64,000 bases of DNA from Bostrychus sinensis (lineage: Eukaryota > Chordata > Actinopteri > Gobiiformes > Eleotridae): contig CM036246.1 of NCBI GenBank assembly GCA_020698575.1, positions 2,385,001 to 2,449,000 of the forward strand. Direction: 5' to 3'. The position numbers were made by a program, and so were the translations under genes. The notes below the pieces were generated by a model. It was not told where the DNA came from. It searched no databases and saw only the letters and a program-made list of their open reading frames with translations. This document shows positions 48,096 to 59,652 of the stretch, piece by piece (the stretch's first letter is position 1; the number at the start of each line of letters is the position of its first letter).

Positions 48096-48240
48096 CAAGT
48101 TTTTACACCGGATGCCCTTCCTGACGCAACCAGCCACTTTCTGACTTAAAAAGGCAACGTCTTGCCCAACAATGTCTTGCCCAAGGACACAATGAGCGTA
48201 TCCTCTGAATTGAACCACCACCACTGCTTAATAGTGGTGA
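48096..48240 (-). mobile_element. SINE-like fragment
   Basis: GTCTTGCCCAAGGACACAAT and TTGAACCACCACCACTGC on the + strand are the reverse complement of the body and B-box region of the SINE family at 19998. Confidence 0.5.
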
Positions 48241-50287
48241 GTTATTCCAAAGTTTTACCAATTAATAAAATAATAAAAAACTAATGAAGGACAGATAAGA
48301 AGAGATCCAAATATTGTTAATGAGCTGATTACAGTCTGTGAGACTCAAACGTACGTCAGCATGTCGTCCACTACAGAGTGATAGATGCTCTGATACTCCT
48401 CCACACTGTAGCCGTGGATTAGGAGAGGGGCATCAGGGTCAGCAGTACTGGGCCTGTCTGTGGTCTGAGCAGGATCTAGGGCCAGGTCTGGGAGCTGGGC
48501 CTGATTAGACTTAGTACTGGGTTGGTCAGATACAGGACACAGACCCAGAGAGTGGAGGAGGTCTGGGCTAGGCTGAGGGGCGGAGGAGGTCTGGACCTGT
48601 TCAGGACAAGGGGCAGGGGAGGGTTTAACGCTGCTGGACTTACAGCAGACTTTTTTATATCTACAGTCATTTCTATGTACTGTATCTATATCCATTTCTA
48701 GCCACTTTTAGTTTTACAAAAGAGCAAAATAAAGTAAGACTAGAGTGGCAAGTGTAATCTCCTTTATACTTCATTAGCCTTCTTACCTCATTAGATTTAC
48801 ATTTCAGAGCCAGAGTTCTCCTAGAGACAGATTTGGGCTCCTCAGCTGGGAAAGAGGTGGGGTCAGAGGTCGAACCCAAAACTTGGGGCAGGTCGGGAGC
48901 AAGAGTGGTGGTCTGGACCTGTATGGGACAAGTGGCAGCGTAAGTTTAGAGAAGCAAATTATCAAAATAACCTAACCGATTCATGTAGTGCATATAAAAA
49001 GACTCCAACTTATTATACACAGCTTTTAGTGGTTGACATAATAGTATTATTGTGAATATTTTTACAAATCTTCATTACTCTGGGACCCTGGGACGCCCTC
49101 TTGTGGTCAAAACAAGTGACCAGGCAAAACAATGTGGAAAAACAGAGCACAACACCATAAGTTACATTATACATCACTGATATACGTCTCTCTCACAGAA
49201 ATCTTTTTGAAGGATGTACGATGCAAGTTTTGTATATGTAAACAATATTATTGTGTACAGATTTGTAACTTTGTCTCAATGTTGAAATATTACCTTCTCT
49301 TTGTCTCTTCTTAATTATGCAAATACATCAAAATAAATAACATTAATTACTGTATCTTTTTGGTAAACATGACCAGGCCAAACATGACAAATCTGTTGTT
49401 TGTTTAAGAATGCTTATTAGAAATTATTATAGGCTTCACGTTTTTAAAATATAATGGAATAACAAAGTAATGCAATCGAGTATCAGGAACTCAGGGAGTA
49501 TCTGAATTGCATGTAAGTTGTCTGTAGGCTTCATATTCCTGGTTTATTCACACTCAGATATGTTTCATGATAAACTGTGCTTGGTAAACGCCTATCGTTC
49601 ATTTTAAAATAAGCTATTATTAAACAATATTTAGGCACAAAAGTCAAATTAACCACGCTTTCCGCGTGCATTTGAGGCATTTTGAGGCTTATTTTACTTT
49701 ATAAAAAAATCACCTGAGCTGAACAATAACTTATAAACAAACGCTTTTCTTTTCTCAGTGCAGTCCAGTAAAATAGACCTGTAGGTTAATGTTCATGGTA
49801 AAACGCCGCTGTAGGGGGCGATGTTAAATCTGACTTGCTCCAGGCTGAAAGTGCTTTAATCTCACTCAGTGGGAGTAGGACACTTGTCAAGAGGAGAAAA
49901 ACTCCGTTGGATTAATTTGTTTTGGAGAAATCGTGAGTGAAAGGCAAGAAATTGTCTTTGTTCTCGGTTAGCTAAAAGTTTCGGTATGTTGTGGCTTTAG
50001 CAACATAGCAACAACGCCTAGCAATCGGTCTCATGTGGCTAAAGATTTCTTATTTTAATCACTAAAAAATCTGAATTAAGCTTCTTTTCTACAGTTTAAG
50101 TTAAAGCTGGACTGATAATTATTACTTTTTGTCGTTTTATCAGTAAATTTATTGTAATATATCTGTGGAAAGAGAGGTTGAAAACGCAGCACAAGGTGGC
50201 GCTGTAGTGTAAAGTTTGAAATCTCACTTGCTCCATGCTGGAAGCGCTTTAATCTCACTCAGTGGGACTCAAACTCAGGGAGATGAG

Positions 50288-50870
50288 TGGGGAAATAAAA
50301 CGGTAGCCTATCCAGAGCGCATTATGTAGGTTCCCTCTGCGTAACCAAAGTCAGGACAAAGCTCAACAGATTTACCAGCTCCTGGCTGTAAGCAAACGCA
50401 TCACTTTTGACTTAAAGAGCAGTAAATACACTCAGCCTACTATGGCTCTGTACAGCTCTGTGCGCTCTGAGGATGCAGCAGGGACTCGGCGGGGTCGGGG
50501 GACTGCACAGTGCGTACTGCCGTGCACCTGCGGGCGCCACTGTGCTCCGACCCTGCACAGAAACGCACAGTCTCATCAAACTGGGCTGTGACAGAGCAGG
50601 CTCCTCAGGCTGCAATTTTTCCCCCCTTTTTTTGTCAGGACGTCTGAACTTAACTTTTATGCTGTTTTAATAATAGTTTACAGCTAAAATAGTGAGAGAA
50701 ATATAATGAGAGAAAGAATATGTTACGCACTGCCGCGGTGCCCGCGCTTCTGATCGCATCATAACTGCACGTCTTATTTCTGCGAGTTACTAATGATCAT
50801 TTCTCCGCGAATATAAGGTCGACTGTCATCAAAGGAAGACTGATTTGAAGCTTGAGAAGAGTAGAACACG
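50288..50870 (+). repeat. Dispersed repeat shared with 1455-1780 and 39500-39725
   Basis: The first half matches 1455-1780 (CGTAACCAAAGTCAGGACAA, CTGGCTGTAAGCAAAC, GACTTAAAGAGC). The second half matches 39500-39725 (CAGGACGTCTG, TCTCCGCGAATATAAGG). It suggests one parent element whose two parts are scattered separately. It abuts the outer edge of arm A. Confidence 0.6.
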
Positions 50871-50899
50871 TTTATGACCATGAACTGGTATTTATTTAC

Positions 50900-51590
50900 T
50901 GAGACTGACCAGACCAGGCCCAGGCTCATCATGATGGCAGCAGCTACAGTGGCCCTAGGCCGCTGCCTATGCTTATGTTCTGTCAGTAAACTGCTTAAAA
51001 CATCTTCTGTTTTATTATTTAACAAATAACTATAAGTTTTAGGGGTTAAAAAAATATTAGTGAATAACACACTAATAACAGGTCTATATATCTGCTCAAA
51101 GTAGCCTAGTAAACTACCTTTAAACTATGAATTAAAATATAAATAATTATGAGTTATTTGTAACCATAGCGTGACGTTAGAAAACGTCATGAGTTCTGAA
51201 GTTGTTCTGTTCTGGAGCGCACTTTTAGAACCTCACTTTTCACTTGTCTCTCCTGAGAGTAAGCTGCAAATATCCTCCTCGCGTACTTTTACTGAGAAAA
51301 ACGCTAATTTCTTCAACTTTTTTGCATCATTTGCAACAATGTCTGTGTAAGTTACACTTTTATGCATGTTTTGTGTGAGATTTTGCATGATTTATGACCA
51401 GGGCCACCCAGACAAAAGCCAGACATTGTCATTATAAGAGATAAATTGGTAGGTTTATTGTAGTTTTATTGCACTTTAACTAAATAATGAAGTTATATAA
51501 GTTGTTAAAACCATGATTTCTAGTAATTACATTGAGATGTTTTGGAACTTTTGTCATATATTATATTATATTTTGTCATATGTTAATAGA
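50900..51590. other. Intergenic, possible 5' region near 51340
   Basis: ATGTCTGTGTAAGTT at 51339 looks like a start codon followed closely by a splice donor, after a pyrimidine-rich leader. Joining it to the exon at 54155 by the best donor breaks the frame, so I do not call it an exon. Confidence 0.25.
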
Positions 51591-51599
51591 TGAGTTTTT

Positions 51600-52620
51600 G
51601 GAGTGAGTGGAGGAAAGTAACTAGATACTTTTACTCTTGTCATTTAGTATTAACACTTTCTTTAAGGAAATGTCATTTCTGTGGGCTTTTTGTAAAATAT
51701 ACTTTTACCTGAGGACCTTTTTTTTATGGAAAATCATTCATTCAAATAGTATATATTAATATTAAGTAAAAACCATCAATGAATAAGCTTGGTGAGTATA
51801 ACGCCTTTCAATGAGAAAGTCCTTGGTTTGAGCCAGGTAAATATTTTTTACTCAAATAATCATTTTGCTGGTTACATTTACTTCTTCTTGAGTATTATTA
51901 CTTTAAAGTAGCAGTACTTTTATTTGAGTACAGATTGTGATGCTTCTTCCACTTCTGGTTCCACAAAGTAACACTACTAAGTAATACTACTTCAGAAAGT
52001 ACTTGATGTAGAAGCATTTCTTCAGGCTACATACAGCTTATAATAGACTGTCATTTAACAATAAGTAATTAATCTGATATTTTTTTTTAAATTGAATGTT
52101 GACTGAGAAAGGTGTAAAGTAATCCTAATTCATAATCAAATACTTTCATTCTGAAGACATGCTTGGAGAAGCAAGGCCTAGGCACTTACGTTAAAAAAAA
52201 TTATACATGGGTTTACCATTTGTAACTAAGTTGGAGGAAGTACTTAAAATCTGAATGTATTACCTTGATATAATATTTCTCAAAAGTGAAAAGTACTTTC
52301 ACTTGAATGAATGTGAAAAAGTATTGAGTGTGAGGTTTACATAGGTAGAAAGTACTTCTTACAATACAGGATGTAATGATTTTACTAATACTACTACTGC
52401 AATTTGTAATACTACTACCACTATTACTGCTGCTGGTTTGAATGTGGCTGTAGGACAAGAGTACTACTATACTTCAGACTGACAGAGAAATACTTTTACT
52501 CATTCAGTAATAAAAAGTTCTAGTTACACTGTTACAAGTATTTTGCTAGTTTAACTTAAAAATACAAGTACAATTTCTGCCTTAAAAATGTAATTTACTT
52601 AAACTTAGTTCATTCAGACT
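51600..52620. mobile_element. Degenerate hAT-type repeat (ACTTTTACTC words)
   Basis: GGAAAGTAACTAGATACTTT near the left, GCAGTACTTTTATTTGAGTA in the middle and TACAAGTATTTTGCTAG near the right match the wording of a common fish hAT family. More than one insertion may be involved; the ends are not resolved. Confidence 0.45.
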
Positions 52621-52809
52621 GTTCATTCAAATATAAAGTTAAGTTGTGGATAAGGGAATCAGAGACCATGAGTGAAATCCACCTGACAAAAATAGGGGAT
52701 GCAACCTGGGAGCCGAGGGTAAGTGGAACAATATCCTGTCAATGTAAAATGCATTCACAAACTACTGTGGAGACGGGCACAGTCAGAAGAATAAAGAAAG
52801 CTTTATGGA

Positions 52810-53972
52810 AGTGGTTCTCAAAGTGTGGTTAGGGGACCACTGGTGGTTTAGTCTAGGTTTAGAACTACCTTCATCCTGACTATGTCCTGGTTTAGACTTG
52901 GTTTAGATCTGGCTTAGACCCAGTTTAGACATGGTTTAGTCCTGGTTTATTCTAGGATTCATTGTGGTTTAGTCTTGGCTTAGATCTGGTTCAAGCCTGG
53001 TTTAGTTTAGAACTAGCTTCATCCTGGTTTAGACCTAGTTTAGTCCAGTTTTAGTTTAGAGCTACTGTAACCTAAACCTGGTTTAGACCTGGTTTAGTTT
53101 AGGTAGGTAGACTTTATTGTCCCTGTGGGGAACTTTGTCCTCTGCATTTGACCCATCCTTTGCTGGGGCAACCTGTCAGAAGCAGTGGGCGACCACAGTG
53201 CAGCGTCCAGGGACCCTTCTCCAGATCTTGGGCCAGGATCCTGGTCAGGAGAACCTAGCTGGAAGATTAGCCTACTGTGCATGTTTTAGAGCTACAGTAG
53301 CTTCATCCTGTTTCAGTCCTGGGTTAGACCTGGATTAGACTCAGTTTAGTCCTGGTTTATGTTAGGATTCATTGTGGTTTAGTCTTGGTTTTGACCAGGT
53401 TTAGACACGGTTTGGTTCTGGTTTAGTTTAAAGCTACAGTAACTTCATTCTGGTGGTTTAGTCTAGTATTCATTGTGGTTTAGCCTTGGTTTAGACCCAG
53501 TTTAGTTCTGGTTAAGTTGAGAGCTCCGGTAGCTTCATCCTGGTTTAGCAATGGTTTAGTCTTAGATTTCTCCTGGGTATAGTCTTGGATTTGTCCTGGT
53601 TCATTCTTGATTTAGCCCCTGTATTGTTCTGGTTTAGTCCTGGTTTAGCACCTATCTTGTCCTTATCAAGTGATGCTAATTTTTGTGAATAAGAGATGGT
53701 TTTTGGAAAGCCAAATATTTTTTTAAATCTCCTAATACTCCACATAAAAGTGTCCCCTCGACCTAACTGGAGACTGTAATGTTTTTATTTATACTCAGGT
53801 GAACCTGAGTATAAAGTTAGTTTTATCTTGGTTTTGTCCTGGTTTATTTAGGCCTGTTTTTGTTCTGTTTTGGTACTGATTTAGTCACTAATGCCTATTT
53901 TATCCTTTGGTTTAGATCTAGGTTAGTCCTGATCTTTTCTGAGGTGGTACTTGATGTAAAAAGAGAATCACT
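52810..53972. mobile_element. Largest MITE of the TTTAGTCC family, with nested SINE tail
   Basis: The ends AGTGGTTCTCAAAGTGTGGT and GAGAATCACTG are roughly inverted. The interior contains dozens of TGGTTTAGTCC / TGGTTTAGACC units, with longer sub-blocks repeated (TAGTTTAGAGCTAC, CTTCATCCTGGTTTAG). A SINE 3' module at 53098-53290 interrupts the array. Confidence 0.7.
53098..53290. mobile_element. SINE/LINE 3' module nested in the MITE
   Basis: TTTATTGTCCCTGTGGGGAA, CTGCATTTGACCCATCC and CCAGATCTTGGGCCAGGATC match the + strand left part of the SINE at 21388 (TTGCATTTGACTCATCC, CCAGATCTTGAGCCAGGATC). Confidence 0.65.
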
Positions 53973-54154
53973 GGTAGTATATAATATATAAGTACCAGTT
54001 TAACCTCTTTAATTTAAGTTAAATTGTCATTGCAAAATTCATTCACCAAAGAGTATTTCCTAATAATGTGCAGACCTAGATAACTCTATTGATTAATTGT
54101 GATTGTCATATGTACTCATATGTTTTATAAATATATATCTGTATTTGTTTTCAG

Positions 54155-55369
54155 AGATGGACTGAGATGAGCACAAAGTGGCTGATTGGAGTCAAATTAA
54201 ACGAGAATGGACCCAAGACGCTGAACTTGGCCCCTGACCTTCTGACCTTCAGCCAGACCAGTATGTCTTTGATACATACATCGTTGCTATTAGATTAGCA
54301 GACTGCAATACATTTTAACATAGCTAATTACAGATGCAACATGACTTTGTGTGTTGTGTTTTTGCAGTCTACTCTCACTCTGAGAGTATGCACAAAGACG
54401 GCATGGAGGTCTCAGCAGCCTTTACCAGCTGCGAAAATCTAAGCTCGCTGCTGTCAGATGGTAATATCCCTGACGCTGGGCAGTCCACGCCTGCTCATAC
54501 AGTGGAGAGAGCTCCGGCCAAAAGGAGGGCATGTTCTTCTGCCACTACCAGGCGCCCCAAAAAGGTTAGAGTGGAACCGTCTCCGGAGAAGAAAGCCCAG
54601 TTTACAACACCAAACAAGTCTGCTGTGGCTGCTAGTGACTCTCTCTGAGAAGCGTCCAAGCACCAAGAGGCATTGGACACATGAGCACGACCCCGAAGCC
54701 AAGAGATTCAAACAGGAACTGGTGAGTTTACAAGTATGGGACTCTAAAGTGCTATTGTGGGATTTTTAAAGGGAAGTGTGTCTACGTTCAAAAAACAGAG
54801 GGTCTGGATCCTCGATAGCTGATTATTTAGCCCATAACTACACTGCACTAAATACTACATATTTGAGGAAACAAAACAGTCACTTTTCTTACATAATTTC
54901 CTCTTTCCTAGTCAGTGCCCCCCTTAGGCCAGCAACATGCCCTCTGATCAAATGTAACTATCTTCTGATAATTCATTCACCCTTTTTTCCTGTCATTATT
55001 GCTATCTCAGTCATAAAACTCAGTCGTATCATTGTTCAATATCATTCTTCATTTTTTTTTTCTTTTTGTTGCAATCAATTGGCCCTCTAGTGGTGCCTTG
55101 GGGCACCCTTTTCACCTTGATGGTCAACAATATGTCACAAAAAGAAGGCAAGTCAAAGGTGGAAGGTTATACATTGGAATGTATAACACATGTTTTGGTT
55201 GTGCATTTTAAATGAGTTTATATACTAGGCTTATACAGGAGCTCCACTTGTATCTAAAGCAATGACATTTAATGTTGCAATGATTTATTGTTGCAAAAGT
55301 GTTTGATATCACTATAAGTTCTTTTCTTTTTTCTAGGAGGAGAAACTAATCACCACTGCTGATTGGTGA
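54155..55369 (+). pseudogene. Unrecognised short gene with probable 2-bp frameshift
   Basis: Three candidate exons: 54155-54260 (reads RWTEMSTKWLIGVKLNENGP then KTLNLAPDLLTFSQT), 54368-54721 and 55337-55369. The phases at the 54260/54368 junction agree. Exon 2 reads YSHSESMHKDGMEVSAAFTS, then a basic, nuclear-localisation-like stretch (RRPKKVRVEPSPEKK), and hits TGA at 54646-54648 inside CTCTCTCTGA. Immediately after, another frame stays open to the donor at 54722 (EKRPSTKRHWTHEHDPEAKR). Adding 2 bp would make exon 2 end in phase 0, in register with exon 3 (EEKLITTADW then TGA). I infer loss of one CT unit, either a real inactivation or a sequencing error. Function unknown; a nuclear protein is plausible. 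Confidence 0.5.
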
Positions 55370-55610
55370 GTAAGCACACTTCATTTAATTTTTAACTTTA
55401 CTTTACTTTACTTTTAAAAACAAAAAACTGACCCTTCTGATGAAAGACAAATGTCCGTCCCATATGCTCGGTTAATATTAATAACCCACCCTGACCCTGA
55501 AAAAATAACTTTCAATGCCATTATAAGCTTTGAGTCGGCAGGGAAGGCAGCGACCTGGCTGTTGTCAGCGACTCAAACAGAGCAGCAGTGCTTCATACCC
55601 TGTAAGTCAT

Positions 55611-56368
55611 ACTACTGCAGTGGATACTCTCATATACTGTCAGTACATCACCTGTACTACTACTGCAGTGGATACTCTCATATACTGTCAGTACATCACC
55701 TGTACTACTACTGCAGTGGATACTCTCATATACTGTCAGTACGTCACCTGTACTACTACTGCAGTGGATACTCTCATATACTGTCAGTACATCACCTGTA
55801 CTACTACTGCAGTGGATACTCTCATATACTGTCAGTACGTCACCTGTACTACTACTGCAGTGGATACTCTCATATACTGTCAGTACATCACCTGTACTAC
55901 TACTGCAGTGGATACTCTCATATACTGTCAGTACGTCACCTGTACTACTACTGCAGTGGATACTCTCATATACTGTCAGTACGTCACCTGTACTACTACT
56001 GCAGTGGATACTCTCATATACTGTCAGTACGTCACCTGTACTACTACTGCAGTGGATACTCTCATATACTGTCAGTACATCACCTGTACTACTACTGCAG
56101 TGGATACTCTCATATACTGTCAGTACGTCACCTGTACTACTACTGCAGTGGATACTCTCATATACTGTCAGTACGTCACCTGTACTACTACTGCAGTGGA
56201 TACTCTCATATACTGTCAGTACATCACCTGTACTACTATTGCAGTGGATACTCTCATATACTGTCAGTACATCACCTGTACTACTACTGCAGTGGATACT
56301 CTCATATACTGTCAGTACGTCACCTGTACTACTACTGCAGTGGATACTCTCATATACTGTCAGTACTA
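55611..56368. repeat. 48-bp minisatellite, about 15.8 copies
   Basis: The unit starts CTACTACTGCAGTGGATACT, includes CTCATATACTGTCAGTAC and closes with ATCACCTGTA or GTCACCTGTA. Copies are nearly identical apart from one A/G position (ACATCACC or ACGTCACC) and a single T variant near 56239. As 48 is a multiple of 3, frames stay open on both strands, giving ORFs near 300 residues that are artefacts. Confidence 0.95.
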
Positions 56369-56369
56369 C

Positions 56370-57010
56370 CCAAGCCAGTACATGACGTTTGCATGTACAG
56401 TCAGTTTGTTTGTACAGTGTATGCATTGCCTGCCATAGCTGAACATGTGTGTTAACCTTTACTGCTTTAGTCTCCTGACCGTGGTTGACAACATGTGACA
56501 AAGAAGAGATCTGTAGTTTTCTCCAGGGCTTAAGGCGTTCCTCCTCCAGGCTTAACCCCCTTCACTCTGTGTTTGCCTACTTAAGCAGTGGACCACTCTG
56601 TTAATGCTGTAGCTACTGCATGTTAATAACATTGCACAGTTGAGCCTGTAGCTAACTAGCCTCAACACAGATAATCTCATCTGCTCTGCAGGCTGATTCA
56701 CAGACAGCAGAACATGTGCAATCTGGATTGTTTGAACCTGATTTAAGCTCTACATCTATTTGAAACCAATAACCAGTGCATATAGCTAAATCCTAATGTC
56801 CTAGTTTACCATTTTTCTAAAATGTGCCATAAACACAAATAATTTGACTGTAGTCTGTGTGGGCAATATATGTGTGTATTTAATGTTGGGTAAAAGCAAA
56901 TAAACAATGTCACAAGTGACTCAACAGTGACATCTACTATAAAATCTAGATTCATAGCATAGATAGTCAGGATAATGCTTAAGTAAAGCACTGAAACTTC
57001 CCTAAGTACA
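56370..57010. other. Intergenic, nothing recognised
   Basis: No supported gene, RNA or element. Confidence 0.4.
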
Positions 57011-57018
57011 GATCACAC

Positions 57019-57465
57019 AAGGGCTGCACAATATATCGCAAAATTATCGTTATCACAATATCAGCAAACGCAATATCCGTATTCCAAGAATCTAAATATA
57101 TTGTAATAACACTGTGGTCTTCCATCAAAGAGATTTACACTGAAGAATCATTTTCCACCAGAGCCTTAAAGAACATGTGTTGTGACTAAATAAAAATGTT
57201 TAAAAAGTCCAGTTTTAGTGGTAATTTAATTAAATTAGTCACAGCTCATCCTTGTTTTATTCCTGGTTTTGTCTGTGTTAAGTTTTGATTTTGTTGCTGT
57301 TTTGACTTGTAAATACAGGAACTTACATTTTTGTGAAATGTCGTGAATTTAACTTACTATGTTCGAAAAGTAGGCTCTATTTTCAAATATCGCAATAATA
57401 TCGTTATTGCAATTTTCAACATAGTTATCAAATATCGCATGTTTTCTCCATATCATACAGCTCTA
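57019..57465. mobile_element. hAT-like MITE, perfect 8-bp TSD
   Basis: The ends AAGGGCTGCACAATATATCG and CATATCATACAGCTCTA are imperfectly inverted. GATCACAC flanks both sides (57011-57018 and 57466-57473). Interior ATCGCAATA words repeat near both ends. A further element start, TAGGGCTGTACGATATC, follows directly at 57474. Confidence 0.85.
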
Positions 57466-57489
57466 GATCACACTAGGGCTGTACGATAT

Positions 57490-58745
57490 CATATCATGTA
57501 TTTTTCACAAATGTTTATCAGTGACTTGTTTTAAAGTACCTGCCTTTGACCCTCTCAGAGAAATATTTAACGTTTGTTTGACTTTTGTCATCTTCATTTA
57601 CAGACAAATATTTCCAAAAAAGCAAGTGAGTGAGAAGACTGGAGGCTCATACATTGGTAAACAAAGCAATATTGCTTTTTTGTTCCACTAAACTTATGGA
57701 CTGAGGGTACACTGAGACTGACTATTTTAAAATTACTTGTATATTACTAGTGTACTACCTGCAGGAGCTACTGCTGCCCAGAACTTTCTGGAGCTGTCCT
57801 AAGAAAGTGTCTTTCTTCTTAGAGTGCTTTTACAGTGTCCTTTTGCTGTTCAATTGTTGTTGTTGGCGTAAATATAGATGTGCCATATTAAACACAAAAA
57901 ATAAAAATACTTGCGTTCCACAAAATACTTACGTTCCACCACAGGTGTATGCGATGAACACATCTGATCCCTTCTCTTCCTTTTTGTTGAGACAATTGTT
58001 CTAAAATATAAATGAAATTTGTCATTTATTTCAACAAAATTGTTCCAATTGAAAATCACAGAGTAGATTGTTCACATTTGAATGCACAGTTTTATAGTCT
58101 TTATACTGTTTATGTACTCTTTACACTCTTTTTTTTTTTTATCTTACAGGATCATCTCATACAATTCCTTTGGCCCAGGTATTTACATTAGTATGAACGT
58201 AAACTGCAAATCTTGTTAATGCTTTCTATGTGCCTTTATACAGTAATTTTATTATTCATTTTTAAAAATGACATGACGCAAAACAAGCCTAACTAGGTTA
58301 CTTACAGCCCCCCACAGTTGACTACAATTAGGCAACTCATGCTGTCCCACAAAGGGACAGTATAAAAAAAGGACAGTATAAAATGTGATTGTCGTAGGAA
58401 ATGTACATTATATTTATACCATATTATATTCTTTTTTGTAAACAAACATTTCACAAATGCACCCTGAAAAAATGATCAGGCTAGGATTGTTTAATACCCT
58501 TAATATTAATTATTTTAAAACTGTATGTCATTGACCTTTGGAAAAATCTTAACCTGGGATACTTTCAGGTTGAAGACTGTATCACCCTAATCTATCACTG
58601 GACATTTCTTATATCAGGTGACTTTGGTAACCCAATATCACAGCTTCAGAAAACCCATGATTCAAAAGACTTTAATTTATTTCACAGAGAACTACAGGCA
58701 CTAGAGCTTAGGTGTCCCACATTAGGGCAATCCACCCTATATAGT
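57490..58745. other. Intergenic; splice-like signals only
   Basis: Short open pieces behind acceptor-like sites (about 57602 and 58149) do not join in frame with each other or with the gene at 54155. Nothing else is recognised. Confidence 0.35.
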
Positions 58746-58747
58746 TT

Positions 58748-59652
58748 ATCAATTGTTTTAAGCATTTGCATGTTTTAAAAGCTATGAAGAGATCCCATAA
58801 CCTTTATCATATTCATAAATATTCTACAATCTAAATATTCACCATAATCTCTGTACCCAGAATTCTTTAAATTGTCAAACAACCTTTACAGTGTCAAGTT
58901 TTGGTTGTGTAGAGATGATCCAATTATTGTCTGGTGCCCGAGTAATAAGAAGGGTAAGAATGGTGTGTCAATAATGAGGTCACACTTTACTGAATATTAT
59001 TTAATTACACACAGGGATACTCATAACCCATTGACATCTTTAGTCCAAAATTGGCAGAATAGGCATATTACAGCTACAACAAGCTACAACAGATACATCA
59101 AGATTTTTACACCACCAAGAACAACTAAATGAGCCTAAATAGGACTAAACCAAATCTGAACCTGGTCTAAACCAGTACAAAAGTGGAAAAACCCAGAACA
59201 AAATCAAGACAAATCCAAGTCTAAACCAGGACGGAAACAGGCATAAACTAGTACAAACCAAGACAAATTCAGCACTAAACTAAACCAAGTCTAAACCAGA
59301 CTAGACCAAAGTACGACAGGACCAAAACTGGCTCTAAAAAAACTCGGGTATTTTGAGAACCACTTGGCTTTTTATTTCTTTATTTATTTTTTTAATTCAC
59401 ATTGACATAATAATTGTAATTGCTTTTTTGTTTTTATAACGTTAAACAAATAATAATAAATATAAATAATTAAATAATAAAAAGCAATAAATTATGAAAA
59501 ACAGACCCAAAGATCGGTTGCTATGGGTTTGGTTGCTATGCTAATTATATTAAACCATAACATTCCGAAGCCTTCGACAGAGGAAAACAAGTTGGATTTT
59601 CGCTAAACACTCGACGATTTCTGCGAGAAAAAGTGATCCAGCAGTGAAGTTT
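58748..59652 (+). repeat. Direct repeat unit, first copy (flank of arm B)
   Basis: From AATTGTTTTAAGCATTTGCA onward this matches 62969-63920 almost base for base. It differs mainly by a 48-bp segment present only in the second copy (about 63134-63181). It contains a short MITE of the TTTAGTCC family at 59130-59372. Confidence 0.9.

Larger units (their letters stand above)
46770..48918 (-). pseudogene. Unrecognised multi-exon gene, copy A (3' truncated)
   Basis: I do not recognise the protein. Putative exons, all with GT-AG ends, are 48787-48918, 48355-48596, 47298-47576, 47018-47083 and 46770-46919. The first starts VQTTTLAPDLPQV, the second VQTSSAPQPSPDLL and ends GYSVEEYQSIYHSVVDDMLT. The third continues YPSGRPRPYSLELGCKIMQR and PYPPLIDVDVSGEP, the fourth is TQTTVSAEPHLTEPQTDLLR, and the fifth contains FWFRLKRKNTRGFEYTFQEL. 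The protein is Pro/Ser/Thr-rich with short basic stretches. Relative to copy B, exon 3 is 2 bp longer, which makes a TGA across the junction. Exon 5 has an in-frame TGA at 46875-46877. The last exon of copy B is missing, replaced by LINE sequence. Copy A is therefore probably non-functional, unless alternative splice sites are used. No true start codon was identified. Confidence 0.6.
46755..50287 (-). repeat. Inverted duplication, arm A
   Basis: This segment is the reverse complement of arm B (59653-61828) at a few percent divergence by eye. Arm A carries an extra block (about 47945-49318) that arm B lacks. At the low edge identity stops in GGCTTATG and LINE sequence begins. At the high edge it stops after CTCATCTCC and a dispersed repeat begins. 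The spacer between arms is about 9.4 kb. Confidence 0.9.

Noticed and set aside
55451..56501. ORFs of about 300 residues on both strands (YYYCSGYSHILSV and TGDVLTVYESIHCSS repeats)
   Set aside because: They are translations of the 48-bp minisatellite, whose length is a multiple of 3. No splice or start context and no known protein.
57602..58172. Small exons continuing the gene at 54155
   Set aside because: Splice-like sites exist, but joining them creates an immediate stop and the pieces show no protein similarity.
58748..59132. ORF repeated in the two direct copies (MSNNLYSVKFWLCR)
   Set aside because: The second copy carries a 48-bp insertion in it and there is no known domain; repetition reflects the duplication and not conservation.
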